DNA of 64,000 nucleotides from NCBI RefSeq assembly GCF_007830445.1, contig NZ_VLKR01000025.1, positions 26,569 through 90,568 of the forward strand, read 5' to 3'. A program made the translations under genes and the position numbers. Origin of the DNA: Sphingobacterium siyangense. Lineage in GTDB: Bacteria > Bacteroidota > Bacteroidia > Sphingobacteriales > Sphingobacteriaceae. Of this stretch, positions 8,686 through 18,832 are shown in pieces. The notes under the pieces are model-generated. The model was given only the letters and a program-made list of their open reading frames with translations, did not search any database and had not been told where the DNA came from. Position 1 is the first letter of the stretch; every line of letters begins with the position of its first letter.

Positions 8686-11600
8686 CTACAGGGTCAAATT
8701 TACACCCAGTGTATAAAGTCCAGTTTGCGGATAATATACTGCTCGACCAGATTCCGCTTCGGGATCCAAATTCCATTCGTTCAATTTTGAAATTGTCCAT
8801 AAATTTGTCGCGGATAGGTATACCCGTAGTTTGTTGATTGCTGTCTTTCCGATTGCATTTAGGGGTATTGTATACCCCAACTGTATATTTTTCAAACGCA
8901 GATAAGAACCATTGACCACTAAACGGTCCGACGTTGCGACATTGCGCAAATCATATTTGACCACACGCGGAAAGCGTGCATCGGTATGTGTCGGTGTCCA
9001 ATAATTGTCCGTAAATATTTCATGTGTAAATCCTTCCTGATTTCCCATCTCCGCCAATGCACCGGACAATCGCGTATCAACTTTCGCTGCCCCTTGAAAA
9101 AGGAGATCAAGATCAAAATTTTTAAAATTGAAACTCCCATTAATTCCGAAGGTATATCTGGGAAAGGAATTCCCGATGGCGGCCATGTCATTTGCATTGA
9201 TTATACCGTCGCCATTCAAATCCACATATTTCACATCTCCGGGCTTCGTATTGGTGGCATACGTAGCACCATAAGCTTTAATTTCCTCCGGAGACTGAAA
9301 GATACCGTCGGTCTTATATCCCCAAAGGGTATTGATCGGGAGCCCTTTGGCAATGATATACCTTGGGTCAATATCCGACCCTGCGATATAGGGTCCTGTA
9401 CCTTTTAGATCTGTTACTTCATTATGGTTGATACTAAAGTTTGCATTTAATTGGTACGCAAAAGCCCCAGGAGCGCTTGGTCTTTGCTGATAATTTGCAC
9501 TGAATTCCCAGCCACGATTCAGTACCGTACCAGCATTTTGGGGTGAAGGTTTTAATCCCAAAACGGCGGGAATATCCAGATTCAGTAAAATATCGTCGGT
9601 AACCTTGTTATAATAATCCAAGGTAAACGTCAAGCGATTGTTTAGGAAAGCGGCATCCAAACCCAAGTCATACTGTGTCGTAGACTCCCAACCCAATTGC
9701 TGATTGGCATAACTGTCCAGCCGGTAACCCTGTACAGATTTACCCCCAAAATCATATCCTGCTGCAATTAAGGCCGAATAATAACTATACAAGTCGACAG
9801 ATTGGTTTCCCGTCTTTCCCCAGGAAGCACGCAACTTGAATTCGTTCAACCAATTCCCTATGGGTTTCCAAAACTCTTCCTTGGATAGTAGCCATCCTGC
9901 TGATGCCGAAGGGAAAAAACCGTATTGTTTATCTCCCGTAAAACGGGATGAACCATCATAGCGGCCATTCACTTCAAGCAGGTACTTGCCCTTCCAATCG
10001 TAGTTTATCCGACCAAAAAAAGAACGCAAGCCATACTGCACATCATAACCGCTATTATTTTTTGTAGCGTCGTCAGCCCCCTGTCCAATAGAGGTAATGT
10101 CATTGTTGTAGAATCGTTCGCGATAGGCCGTAAGATAATTTTGGTAATTGTGAATCTGTGAATACCCAGCTAATGCCTTGATATGATTTGGCCCGGTCGT
10201 CAACTGATAGGTCAACAGGTTGTTCCATGTATACTCGCTGCTATTATCACGAATTTCGGTTAACGAATTGATCGGAAAACTCTTTACTATCCCTGTATTT
10301 CGGTCTTTATTGTCAAAAGCGTTCAAAAAGGTTTTGCTGTTGTTGAAGTTTACCCTAACACCAAATTGGGAAGTAAACAACAAATTTTTCACTAATTGAA
10401 TGTCTGTTTTAACGATGGAGCTTAGGTAGTTTTCATTTACCTTTTTAAAACCACTTTTTTCAATCAACATTAAAGGATTATTTCCTTGCGTACTTAAATC
10501 CGTAGGTACCATCATCATATTTAGGCACCACCCACATCGAGCCATGGAGAAAGTTATTGATCGGATCACGTCCGGGCTCGGCGGCTTTGCTATATCGGTA
10601 GTTTATACTTCCCGTAAAATTAAGCCAAGAGGTTGCTTTGTAATCGTTGTTTAGCCGGATATCCGCCAATTCAGCACCATAATGCTCAATAATACCATCC
10701 TGCTTGTTATAACGAACGGCCAATCTGGAGCGCAGGATCTCATTTCCACCAGCGAATGACAAGGCATGATCTTGTTGAGGAGCTGTTTTCAACAGCGTGT
10801 CAAACCATGTATTCGGTAAAGGATATTTTTCACGATCAGTTGCCGTTTGGTAGGCCGTAATGGATTCGTCACTAAATCGCGCTGGTACCGCCAGTCCCGC
10901 ATTACGGTAGGCGTCCTGTTGCAATTGGAGGTAGGATACGGCATCCATCTGCTTGGGCTTATTAATTGATTTCTGTAAAGCGTAATAGCCATTATAATCA
11001 ATCACAACATGTCCAGATTTTGCACTTTTGGTGGTTACAATAATTACACCGTTGGTCGCGCGTGATCCATATATCGCCGTGGAAGCCGCATCCTTTAGGA
11101 CTGAAATTGAGGCAATATCATTGGGGTTTAACTTGGACCAGGGTTGTTCAATTCCATCCACGATGACCAAAGCATTATTCTTGCTGAGATCATATCCACT
11201 GGTGCTGCTCGAATTGGTATTAAATGTAGTCAGTCCTCTGATTCGAATATTGGCAGCTGATTGTCCTGGTTTTCCACCAAGATCTTGCACAGTTACCCCC
11301 GGCAATAGGCCCTGTAAAGCTTGCTGCGTATTAGAAACCGGTCTTTTCGTCAGTTTATCACCATCAATACTGGCGACTGAATTGGTCAACGAGATTTTTT
11401 TCTGCGTTCCATAGCCAACAACGACCACCTCATCAAGGTCCTGTGTAACTGGATCCAATTCAATTTTCGTGGGAGATTCGGAAACTAACACGGTCTTTTT
11501 TTTGTAACCAATGCGCGAGAGTGTAATCGAAAAGGGTAATTTCTGTCCCGTTACAATTTGAAAAAAACCTTTTTGATCGCTCGTAACAGCATGAGTTACG

Positions 11601-11782
11601 GCTTCGAGTTGAATGGTTACGCCTTCAAGAGGTTGTTTAAGCTGGCTATCATATACATATCCCGATAAGGATGCATTGATAATCGGTCTGACATCTGTTT
11701 GTGCATATACCTGATGCCCAACGCCAGATAATAGTAAACATAGCGACAAGGTAGAATACCGGAGTACCCTAAAATTTTTCAT
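8686..11782 (-). pseudogene. SusC/RagA TonB-dependent receptor split by a frameshift
   Basis: Two overlapping minus-strand frames together make one SusC of about 1,030 aa. The N-terminal part (ATG 11782 to a TAA at 10478-10480) has a signal peptide (VYAQ), a carboxypeptidase-D-like beta domain, the VVVGYGTQKK TonB-box region and the plug (IRIRGLTTFN). The C-terminal part continues in the +1 frame from about 10490 to 8686 with the beta-barrel, ending LYTLGVNLTL. At the junction DGTYGFKYA should run straight into QGNNPLMLIEKSG. The DNA reads TACGCAAGGAAAT, so loss of one CA from TACGCACAAGGAAAT would explain it. It may be a real null allele, a phase-variable state or an assembly error. The first 27 or so residues of the downstream frame (before QGNNP) are out-of-frame artefact. 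Confidence 0.85.
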
Positions 11783-11855
11783 AGATAAAGTGTTAATGGT
11801 GAATACGAACAAGTGCCAACGCCAATCGAAAACTTGTTTTTATTTTGAAGACATG

Positions 11856-11877
11856 AGGGGAAGCGAGCGCCTCCCCT
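11856..11877 (-). promoter_or_regulatory. GC-rich hairpin in the susC leader
   Basis: On the minus strand AGGGGAGGCG and CGCTTCCCCT form a tight stem (one G-U pair, 2-nt loop), about 30 nt after the stop of the leader ORF and about 74 nt before the SusC ATG. It lacks a clear T-run, so it is not a classical terminator. It could act as a pause or attenuator element coupled to the upstream small ORF. Confidence 0.45.
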
Positions 11878-11906
11878 GCTGTCAGTTTGAGAAAAGATAA
11901 GGGAAA

Positions 11907-12017
11907 TTATCCTATATGGCACATTCGCATCTTTCTTACATCTGGGGATTTAGCCTTCAAAGACTTTGCAGTAATACTTACGAAAAATGTGCTTTTACTA
12001 ATATTGATATGTTCCAT
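11907..12017 (-). CDS. 36-codon ORF, candidate regulatory leader peptide of the sulfatase/SusCD locus
   Basis: An ATG-started ORF of 36 codons precedes the SusC gene by about 125 bp in the same direction. The peptide starts MEHINISKSTFF, has a basic Lys-rich middle, and ends KMRMCHIG just before TAA. The Met-Arg-Met-Cys-His end is unusual. No transmembrane or signal segment is evident. A GC-rich hairpin lies just downstream. The arrangement resembles amino-acid-responsive attenuation leaders. Because the operon carries a sulfatase, sensing of Met/Cys supply is an attractive but untested idea. It could also be a chance ORF. Confidence 0.45.
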   Translation of the reverse strand: MEHINISKSTFFVSITAKSLKAKSPDVRKMRMCHIG

Positions 12018-12220
12018 AATAATGTGTTAATTCGCCGCCCTGAAATTAATACATATTTTCAACCACGACCTGTTATCTTCTCACAAATATAGAAGTAATT
12101 TTAATATAATCTACTAATTCTATAGATTTTATTGAAAGAAATAAATAGGATATGCAGCGGGGCTATAAAAGCGAGCTGGCAGGCTTAAAAGATTGTCGAT
12201 TAGGGATAAGCAAGAAGATT

Positions 12221-13207
12221 CTATTGTAGTGTTTTTAAATAGGTTTTAATCAGCAGTATTCCTTCATCATGAAGTACAGTAGTCCCCTTTTGAGGCATAT
12301 GCATCTCTCCCAATGTGGACATCCGTCCAATAATCTTAGCTTGTTTTAACCAAATCCCAGTTTCATTCAACTGGCTTTCATACCTCAGATCCAGCATGGT
12401 CATATAAGCCGTTCCTTTAGGGTTGTGACAATGGGCGCAATTGATCTCGAGATAAGCTCGGGCACGATTTGCAGTCGATTGACCAATATCCTCATAACCG
12501 GGCAAACTATTGGAAACTTTGAACGATTTCAGATCGAGAGCCTCCATCTGAGTCAACCGGACCAGTTGCTGGATACTGTCACCATCGTGAACGATTATCC
12601 GGTTTAGATTTCTGATCTTCGGACCTATCGGGAGCAAATGATTTCCTTGTCGATGGCATGCCATACAATCCTTTCGGGAAGGAATAATATAATTTGTTTG
12701 TCGCTCAACACCTTTATTGTCCAAAAAGGAGACATGCACGGAAGCACTGTCCATCAACAGAAAAGCTTCATCTTCGGCCGCATTCCATTGATAGGTAGCT
12801 GCATTCCACTGTCCGTCTTTATGAATCAAAAGCCGCGTTTCAAGCAGCCGCTGTCTCGAGTCCCCTACCGCATCTCTCGGAGGATAAAAAAAAGTTTTGG
12901 CAATGATGGTACCATCGGGGAAGCAGGGCAAACCATCGTCTGTGGCGATCATTTTTCCTCCCTTAGGAAGAAAGATGACACGCTTTTTATCGGTATAGTC
13001 TGTAAATAGGGCCGAAGCTAATTCATAAGAGACCCCCTGGTCATTTGGAACAAGATCAGCAATTTTGCCCTTGAATAAATTGTAATCAGATAATTTATCC
13101 CGAAACACAATATTATCTTTAGCGACTGTTCCCCGGCCCGTATTATTCAGTATAATAAAAAGTATGGGTATCAATAAAACACCCATCAAAATTAGCACTT
13201 TCTTCAT
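12221..13207 (-). CDS. SO2930-type di-haem c-type cytochrome-like protein
   Basis: The 328-aa exported protein has an N-terminal membrane anchor or signal (residues 1-21). Two haem-binding motifs are visible: C181-M-A-C-H185 and C257-A-H-C-H261. The region before them (LSDYNLFKG, VPNDQGVSYELASALFTDY, DGTIIAKTFFYPP, LLETRLLIHKDGQW) matches the repeat-poor domain typical of the SO2930 family of di-haem cytochromes. It is probably periplasmic or membrane-tethered and electron-carrying; its partner is unknown. It is transcribed divergently from cydAB, so the adjacency does not prove a shared role. Confidence 0.75.
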   Translation of the reverse strand: MKKVLILMGVLLIPILFIILNNTGRGTVAKDNIVFRDKLSDYNLFKGKIADLVPNDQGVSYELASALFTDYTDKKRVIFLPKGGKMIATDDGLPCFPDGTIIAKTFFYPPRDAVGDSRQRLLETRLLIHKDGQWNAATYQWNAAEDEAFLLMDSASVHVSFLDNKGVERQTNYIIPSRKDCMACHRQGNHLLPIGPKIRNLNRIIVHDGDSIQQLVRLTQMEALDLKSFKVSNSLPGYEDIGQSTANRARAYLEINCAHCHNPKGTAYMTMLDLRYESQLNETGIWLKQAKIIGRMSTLGEMHMPQKGTTVLHDEGILLIKTYLKTLQ

Positions 13208-13433
13208 TTCCCTAATGTTCTTCTACCCTTCCGCCGTTATCTTAAATTCGGACGAAGATAAGATAAAAAAGAGATTACAGCGGTGGATGCCTTGTGTTGA
13301 TTTTCAGATTTTACACTTAGGACAGAAAACAATAAAAAACCAGCTATTTTATCAAAAAATAAAACAGTTTCATGGATATATACGCAAATAAAATGGCTAT
13401 ATTTAACTGTCTTTTAACCAAAACTTCGGCTAC

Positions 13434-14771
13434 ATGGAAGATATGATTCTCTATAATCGACTTCAGTTCGCATTTACAATTACATTCCATTATTTATTCC
13501 CTCAATTGACCATGGGTTTATCCTTAATGATCGTCTATTTCAAATGGAAATTTCTGCAAACAAAAAATGAAGACTACAACCATGCTTCCAAGTTTTGGAT
13601 GAAAATCTTTGCGCTTAATTTCACCATGGGCGTTGTAACAGGCATTCCCATGGAATTTCAGTTTGGTACCAACTGGGCCAAATTTTCTGAACTTACGGGG
13701 GGTATTATCGGACAGACCTTAGCCATGGAAGGTATGTTTTCCTTTTTCCTGGAATCTTCATTTCTGGGGATGTTTCTTTTTGGAGAAAAGTTGCTGGGGC
13801 ATAAGCTCCATTTTTTATCCGGACTGATGGTCTTTATTGGATCTTGGGCCAGTGGTTTCCTGATTATCGCCACGCATTCCTGGATGCAGCATCCTGTTGG
13901 GTATGAGATTCTTGAAAATGGCAAATTTGTACTGAACAATTTTAGTGCATTATTCAGTAATCCATGGTTATGGCCATCTTATCTACATAATCAAGCCGCT
14001 TCATTGGTGACCAGCTCGTTTTTCGTTGCTTCTATTGGAGCCTTCTATCTGTTAAGTGACAGGCATAGTAAGTTTGGAAAGATATTCGTTAAAAGCGGTG
14101 TTATTTTTGGCGCTATTTCCTCCGTTATGCTGGCGTTTCCTACAGGAGACCTTGCAGCCAAAAACGTAGTCAAATATCAGCCAGCAGCCTTTGCTGGCAT
14201 GGAGGGAATTTTCAAAACTGAGAAAGGCGGATCAGAGATTATTCTGATCGGTCAACCGGACATGGAAAACAAAAAATTGGACAATAAGATAGCCGTACCG
14301 AATGTATTGAGCTTCCTGACCTACCAGCGTTGGGATGCAGAAATTAAAGGATTAAATGAATTTGACCAATCTTTACATCCAACTAACGTGCCCGGACTGT
14401 ATTACAGTTATCACATCATGGTAGGTTTGGGTACCATATTCATTGGCATTATGGTCCTTGGAGCACTACTGCTTTGGCGGAACAGGTTGTATCAAACGAA
14501 ATGGTTGTTGTGGATCATTATGTTTATGATTCCTTTCCCCTACATCGCGAATACTGCAGGCTGGTATACGGCGGAACTGGGACGACAACCTTGGCTAGTT
14601 TATAATCTCATGCGTATGGTAGACGGTGTATCCCCTACCGTATCTTCTGGAAATACATTATTTACCTTTCTCGGCTTCGTCGGTTTATACATTCTTTTGG
14701 GTTTGTTATTTCTGATGTTAGTCTTGAAGATCATTAGAAAAGGGCCTGAAACGACAGTTGCATTAACCTAA
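13434..14771 (+). CDS. cydA: Cytochrome bd oxidase subunit I (short Q-loop type)
   Basis: This is the quinol-oxidising, haem-bearing subunit of cytochrome bd, which reduces O2 to water without pumping protons. Several membrane helices are evident. Expected haem ligands are present: His19 (ITFHYLFPQ), His185 (SYLHNQ) and Met329 (YHIMVG). The quinol-site region KYQPAAFAGMEG and the GRQPWLVYN motif are also conserved. At 445 aa it lacks the long Q-loop of E. coli CydA (522 aa), so it is the S-type, as usual in Bacteroidota. ATG 13443 (Met4) is an alternative start. cydB starts 6 bp after the stop, so the two genes form an operon. Confidence 0.96.
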   Translation: MEDMILYNRLQFAFTITFHYLFPQLTMGLSLMIVYFKWKFLQTKNEDYNHASKFWMKIFALNFTMGVVTGIPMEFQFGTNWAKFSELTGGIIGQTLAMEGMFSFFLESSFLGMFLFGEKLLGHKLHFLSGLMVFIGSWASGFLIIATHSWMQHPVGYEILENGKFVLNNFSALFSNPWLWPSYLHNQAASLVTSSFFVASIGAFYLLSDRHSKFGKIFVKSGVIFGAISSVMLAFPTGDLAAKNVVKYQPAAFAGMEGIFKTEKGGSEIILIGQPDMENKKLDNKIAVPNVLSFLTYQRWDAEIKGLNEFDQSLHPTNVPGLYYSYHIMVGLGTIFIGIMVLGALLLWRNRLYQTKWLLWIIMFMIPFPYIANTAGWYTAELGRQPWLVYNLMRMVDGVSPTVSSGNTLFTFLGFVGLYILLGLLFLMLVLKIIRKGPETTVALT

Positions 14772-14777
14772 TTAGCT

Positions 14778-15854
14778 ATGGAAATATTCTGGTTTATCGT
14801 ATTAACTTTCATGCTGGGAATTTATATCGTACTCGATGGGTACGATTTTGGGGCGGGAATCGTCCATCTATTCTTTGCTAAATCCGAACAGGAGAAAAAA
14901 GCTGTTACTAACGCGATTGGGCCGTTTTGGGATGCCAATGAAGTTTGGCTCATCGCTTCGGGTGGTGTCCTATTCTTTGCTTTCCCAACACTTTATGCCT
15001 CCTCTTTCAGTGGATTTTACTTGCCGCTCATGCTTGTATTATGGTTGCTTATTTTTAGAGCGATAAGTCTTGAACTCAGAGGTCAGGTTCACCATCGTCT
15101 TTGGGAGGCTTTATGGGATAAAGCTTTCGGTCTAGCAAGCCTGTTGCTGGCACTTTTCTTTGGCGCTGCCCTAGGCAATGTCGTTCGCGGAGTAAACCTA
15201 GGTATGGTAGAAAATGGTGTATCGACCCAAGAGCCACATTATTTCTTTTTAGCGCTTTGGAATCCGACATTTGACCCATTAGCCCAACATCAAGGCATTA
15301 TAGACTGGTTCACCATCATATTAGGTTTAGTTGCCGTCGTTACATTAACAATCCACGGTGCAGGCTGGGTCATTCTGAAAACATCCAGCACACTAAATAC
15401 CAGATTAAAGAATATTGTTTTTAAACTCAACTTTGTCTTGCTTATTCTCGTCCTACTATCGGCCTATGTATGGCATTATGTGAAACCCATTTCCTTAAAC
15501 AATCTTCAAAATCATTATTGGCTGTGGATATTTCCTTTGATTGCTGCCGTTGGATTACTTGGACAATTTTGGATCAAAACTTTTAAGAAAGATGGTATTG
15601 GCTTCCTATTTTCATCCCTGTTTATACTGGGGAGTTTTGCCACGACCGTTGCTTCCATGTTCCCTATATTATTGCCTTCAACGAATGACGTAAATCCTTC
15701 CTTGACGATTCAAAATGCTGCAGCACATGAATATGGTCTTTCAGTAGGTTTAGGCTGGTTTATGTTTGCAGCAATTCTGGTGGTTGCCTATTTTATTATC
15801 CAATTTAGGGTCTTCAAAGGTAAGCTTGATGACGTCGGTTACGGTGAACACTAA
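14778..15854 (+). CDS. cydB: Cytochrome bd oxidase subunit II
   Basis: The 358-aa multi-helix membrane protein starts MEIFWFIVLTFMLGIYIVLDGYDFG, the standard CydB N-terminus (quinol oxidase subunit II). GPFWDANEVWLIASGG is the family signature. It forms the heterodimer with the CydA encoded 6 bp upstream. No small CydX-like ORF is visible after it; the next gene, a response regulator on the other strand, ends only 9 bp beyond the cydB stop, and no terminator hairpin separates them. Confidence 0.96.
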   Translation: MEIFWFIVLTFMLGIYIVLDGYDFGAGIVHLFFAKSEQEKKAVTNAIGPFWDANEVWLIASGGVLFFAFPTLYASSFSGFYLPLMLVLWLLIFRAISLELRGQVHHRLWEALWDKAFGLASLLLALFFGAALGNVVRGVNLGMVENGVSTQEPHYFFLALWNPTFDPLAQHQGIIDWFTIILGLVAVVTLTIHGAGWVILKTSSTLNTRLKNIVFKLNFVLLILVLLSAYVWHYVKPISLNNLQNHYWLWIFPLIAAVGLLGQFWIKTFKKDGIGFLFSSLFILGSFATTVASMFPILLPSTNDVNPSLTIQNAAAHEYGLSVGLGWFMFAAILVVAYFIIQFRVFKGKLDDVGYGEH

Positions 15855-15863
15855 GAGCGGTCT

Positions 15864-16490
15864 CTATTCGAGTCCCAACAACTTATGTTTCATCGCAAGC
15901 TGTACAAGTTCAATCATATTTTTAACTTTAAATTTAGTCAGGAGATTGCGCCGATGCGTCTCCACAGTAACTGGACTTAAAAATAACTGCTCGGCAATCT
16001 GGTTTGTAGTAAGTCCATTGGAGATCAACGTCAAAATCTCTTTTTCACGCTGTGTAAGCCTGGGCAGACTGCTGATCGTAGAAATTGCACCACGATAAAG
16101 TTCTTTTGCCCGATCACAAATTGCTTCTTTGCCATCCAATCCGAGCTGTACACAGCCCAGGAATTCTTCGTTGCTAACATCCTTTAAGATATAGCCATTT
16201 CCACCTGCCTGCATAAACTGAACAATAAGGTTACCATCGGCCAAATTACTCAATGCAACAATAGGAATCATAGGAAACAGTTTCCTCACCTGAGTACAGA
16301 CATCCACTCCATTTGTCTTCAACAGCTGCATATCCATAAGTAGGAGATCCGCTTTCGTGACCTTTAAAAATTCAATTAACGTAATTTCTTCCAAAAAGGG
16401 ATATACAAGATACCCATCCTGATTATTGAGAAAAGAGGCAACACCTTCCAACAATAAAGGATGATCGTCTAACACTGCAATTATCTTCAT
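15864..16490 (-). CDS. NarL/FixJ-type response regulator
   Basis: The 208-aa regulator has an N-terminal receiver domain (DDHPLLLEG acidic pocket, phospho-acceptor Asp in LLLMDMQLL) and a C-terminal LuxR-type helix-turn-helix (LTQREKEILTLISNGLTTNQIAEQLFLSPVTVETH). It starts 12 bp after the stop of a HisKA_3 sensor kinase gene, its obvious cognate partner. The target genes cannot be deduced. Convergent cydAB next door is not evidence of regulation. Confidence 0.93.
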   Translation of the reverse strand: MKIIAVLDDHPLLLEGVASFLNNQDGYLVYPFLEEITLIEFLKVTKADLLLMDMQLLKTNGVDVCTQVRKLFPMIPIVALSNLADGNLIVQFMQAGGNGYILKDVSNEEFLGCVQLGLDGKEAICDRAKELYRGAISTISSLPRLTQREKEILTLISNGLTTNQIAEQLFLSPVTVETHRRNLLTKFKVKNMIELVQLAMKHKLLGLE

Positions 16491-16502
16491 GACTCAGCCT
16501 AT

Positions 16503-18470
16503 TTAAACAGTTACACCAATTTCGATTTGAGTTCCGGATCCAAGCTTACTCTGAATATCAATTGATCCATTGATCCATTTCACTCTATTGACCATATTAT
16601 TTAAACCCAATCCATAATTTAACACAGCGGAATCAAAGCCTTTGCCATTATCCTCAACGAGGATATGCAGTACTTCGTCCGATTTACTTACCTGAACGAT
16701 AATTACATCTGCGTTTGCATACTTTAATGCATTTGAAATAGCCTCTTGAACAATTCGATATATGGCCAATCCTTTTTGAAAATCCACATTCAATTCAGGT
16801 TCATAGTTTTCAAATTGGATCGAAACATGACTATTTTTCATTGCTATACACAATTGCTCCAATGCTGCTATCAATCCAAACTGACGCAACGATTCAGGCA
16901 TTAGATTATGGGATATCCGTCTTACTTCGCCTAAGATGTCGTTCAACTTCTGCGGCACTTCATCAGTCAAGAGTGTACCCTTTGCTACATCGCTGGCAAT
17001 CTTAAATTTTAAACCTGTTAACATACCTCCTATGCTATCGTGCAGATCTTGGGCTATACGCTGACGCTCCTGCTGCTCCCCCTTGAGCATAGATTCCGAA
17101 ATTTGTAGCTGTTTTTCCTTTTCCAATTTGTCCAACACAATTTCGTGGTTGAGCTGAATCTGTGTATTGAGCTTCCGTTGTTTTCGATAGAAAAAAGCAA
17201 CAAAAAGCACAATACAAAAAAGCAAAACGGCAATACCCAAAACGAGAAAAATCCGAAATTGGTTGCGATCCTTTTCTGCGCGTAGATTCAAAATTTCTTT
17301 TTCTTTTTCAACGGTCTTATATTTCGTCTCCATCTCATTCATTTTTTCCAGCAATTGGACCTTCTGAATGCTATCGGATAGTTTATTTGCCATATTGGAC
17401 ATCTTTAGCGCATCCTGATAATTACCCATAAGCTCATCCACACCCGCCAGTTGACTGTACACAATTTTACTGTTGTAAAGATCTCGCGTTAATAATCCAT
17501 TTTTCACGATTTCCTCCAACTGCAGTTTAGCATCAGCATACTTTTTCTGTAAGAGATACACATTAAACTTTCTGAACCGCATCATCTGGAATAATTTCCA
17601 ATTGTTCATTTTCACCGACCAATCCAAACCGATATCCAACAGGCGAAGGGCTTCATCAGTCTGTTGCTTTGTGGTAAAATAAAGCGCTTCATTGTAATAG
17701 TAGTTGGGTAATTGGGAAGAATTCGGGTAATCGTTCAGGAGCTGTTTGACTTTGTCCAACAGTACTCTTGCTTCTTTGGATTTCACCTGATAGCAATAAT
17801 TACTGACTGTATTGAGATAAGCCACCACAAGTGCGGCACTCGGCGGTTGCTGCTCGAGCTGCTTTATGGCCAATTGATGGTATTCATCAGCTTTTGCAAG
17901 CTGATTGGACGACATAAACGTCATGCCGATCATCGTATTTATACTACCTTCCATGATGGGATCATGTGCTTTCGCATAAGGCAAGCACTTCCCGTTAAGA
18001 ATATCCAGAAAATCAGCAAATCCTTTTTTAGGAAATCGAATTAAGCCCAGATTATACCAAGCTTTGGCCAAAAGCCCCTGCTGAAAAGGCTTTTGCGCAT
18101 TTCCAAGGAGGTCTACACATCGTTGGGCTTCAACTCCTGCATTTTTACTATCCAGAAATTGCCCATAATAAAAGCTTTTGTAAAGTGCCCCCATCGCCTG
18201 TAAGCTCCGGAACGGTTTGGCTAGCCGCTCCCCCTGTCGCATATGATCCCAAAATTTGGTCGTATCTCTAAATCTATAGTAATCTGCCAAATAAAAATGC
18301 TGCATTGCTTTCACACTGTCCTCCGAACTCGATAGCAATAACTTTTCCGCATCAGATCGATATTTATTTTCATCCAATGGCAAACAACTCTGTGCAGCTA
18401 CAGCGTGTACAGTAAAGTATACTATAAAAAAGGCAATTATCTTCGTTAACTCTTTCAACTGAAACATCAT
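16503..18470 (-). CDS. TPR-containing sensor histidine kinase (HisKA_3 type)
   Basis: The 655-aa kinase has a signal peptide (ending about residue 26, AVAAQ), a long TPR-like helical sensor region (about 60-370), a coiled coil, one membrane helix (about 408-430, LVLGIAVLLFCIVLFVAFFY) and a cytoplasmic kinase core. The dimerisation/phospho-His box is ERQRIAQDLHDSIGGML. The ATPase shows the N box (NALKYANA), DNGKGFD and GLGLNNM. This layout is common in Bacteroidota. It is paired with the LuxR-type regulator 12 bp downstream. Met2 (18467) is an equally good start. The signal is unknown. Confidence 0.93.
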   Translation of the reverse strand: MMFQLKELTKIIAFFIVYFTVHAVAAQSCLPLDENKYRSDAEKLLLSSSEDSVKAMQHFYLADYYRFRDTTKFWDHMRQGERLAKPFRSLQAMGALYKSFYYGQFLDSKNAGVEAQRCVDLLGNAQKPFQQGLLAKAWYNLGLIRFPKKGFADFLDILNGKCLPYAKAHDPIMEGSINTMIGMTFMSSNQLAKADEYHQLAIKQLEQQPPSAALVVAYLNTVSNYCYQVKSKEARVLLDKVKQLLNDYPNSSQLPNYYYNEALYFTTKQQTDEALRLLDIGLDWSVKMNNWKLFQMMRFRKFNVYLLQKKYADAKLQLEEIVKNGLLTRDLYNSKIVYSQLAGVDELMGNYQDALKMSNMANKLSDSIQKVQLLEKMNEMETKYKTVEKEKEILNLRAEKDRNQFRIFLVLGIAVLLFCIVLFVAFFYRKQRKLNTQIQLNHEIVLDKLEKEKQLQISESMLKGEQQERQRIAQDLHDSIGGMLTGLKFKIASDVAKGTLLTDEVPQKLNDILGEVRRISHNLMPESLRQFGLIAALEQLCIAMKNSHVSIQFENYEPELNVDFQKGLAIYRIVQEAISNALKYANADVIIVQVSKSDEVLHILVEDNGKGFDSAVLNYGLGLNNMVNRVKWINGSIDIQSKLGSGTQIEIGVTV

Positions 18471-18780
18471 TAATCCAATATCTTAATCATTTAAACAATT
18501 AAACTAAATGGGGCCTTTTCAGCCAATGGTTTCATAATATGTGACAAGAAAGTCTTATGGTGGTCAAAGACTTCTCTCTACCTCTAAATTTGCCGTCGAT
18601 GAGGCTTCTTCAAAGTCGACAATAGAACATATAGGTCGGAAAACCGCGTAATCAAATGGCGGGTCCAAAAAACAAAGATATATCTCCGCGATGAATTGCT
18701 AAAGATATTCTTCTACTTTTTTGAAATTAATTTTCCATATAGAGTTTGGCTAATCTATTTAAATATAGGCTAAAACATCT
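18471..18780. other. Intergenic region upstream of the sensor kinase
   Basis: AT-rich sequence between the kinase start and the terminator of the FMN reductase operon. I see no ORF of note. It must hold the promoter of the kinase-regulator pair, but I could not place a clear TAnnTTTG box. Confidence 0.5.
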
Positions 18781-18832
18781 CTCGTTGATAAAAAAGCCTC
18801 TCGATAATTCGAGAGGCTTTTTTATCAACGAG
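18781..18832. terminator. 23-bp perfect inverted repeat terminator at the end of the sod operon
   Basis: Bases 18781-18803 are the exact reverse complement of 18810-18832, with a 6-nt loop. The core has the A-tract/GCCTCTCG/T-tract form of a bidirectional intrinsic terminator. It overlaps the last codons and TGA stop of the FMN reductase gene. Confidence 0.9.

Noticed and set aside
8986..9408. 140-aa plus-strand ORF
   Set aside because: It is antisense to the SusC barrel region and shows no domain.
10478..10569. Programmed ribosomal frameshift joining the two SusC frames
   Set aside because: The required shift is +1 (or -2), and no slippery heptamer or clear stimulatory structure is visible; SusC proteins are not known to use it.
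12221..15854. Cytochrome and cydAB as one respiratory operon
   Set aside because: The di-haem cytochrome gene is on the opposite strand; only a shared promoter region is possible.
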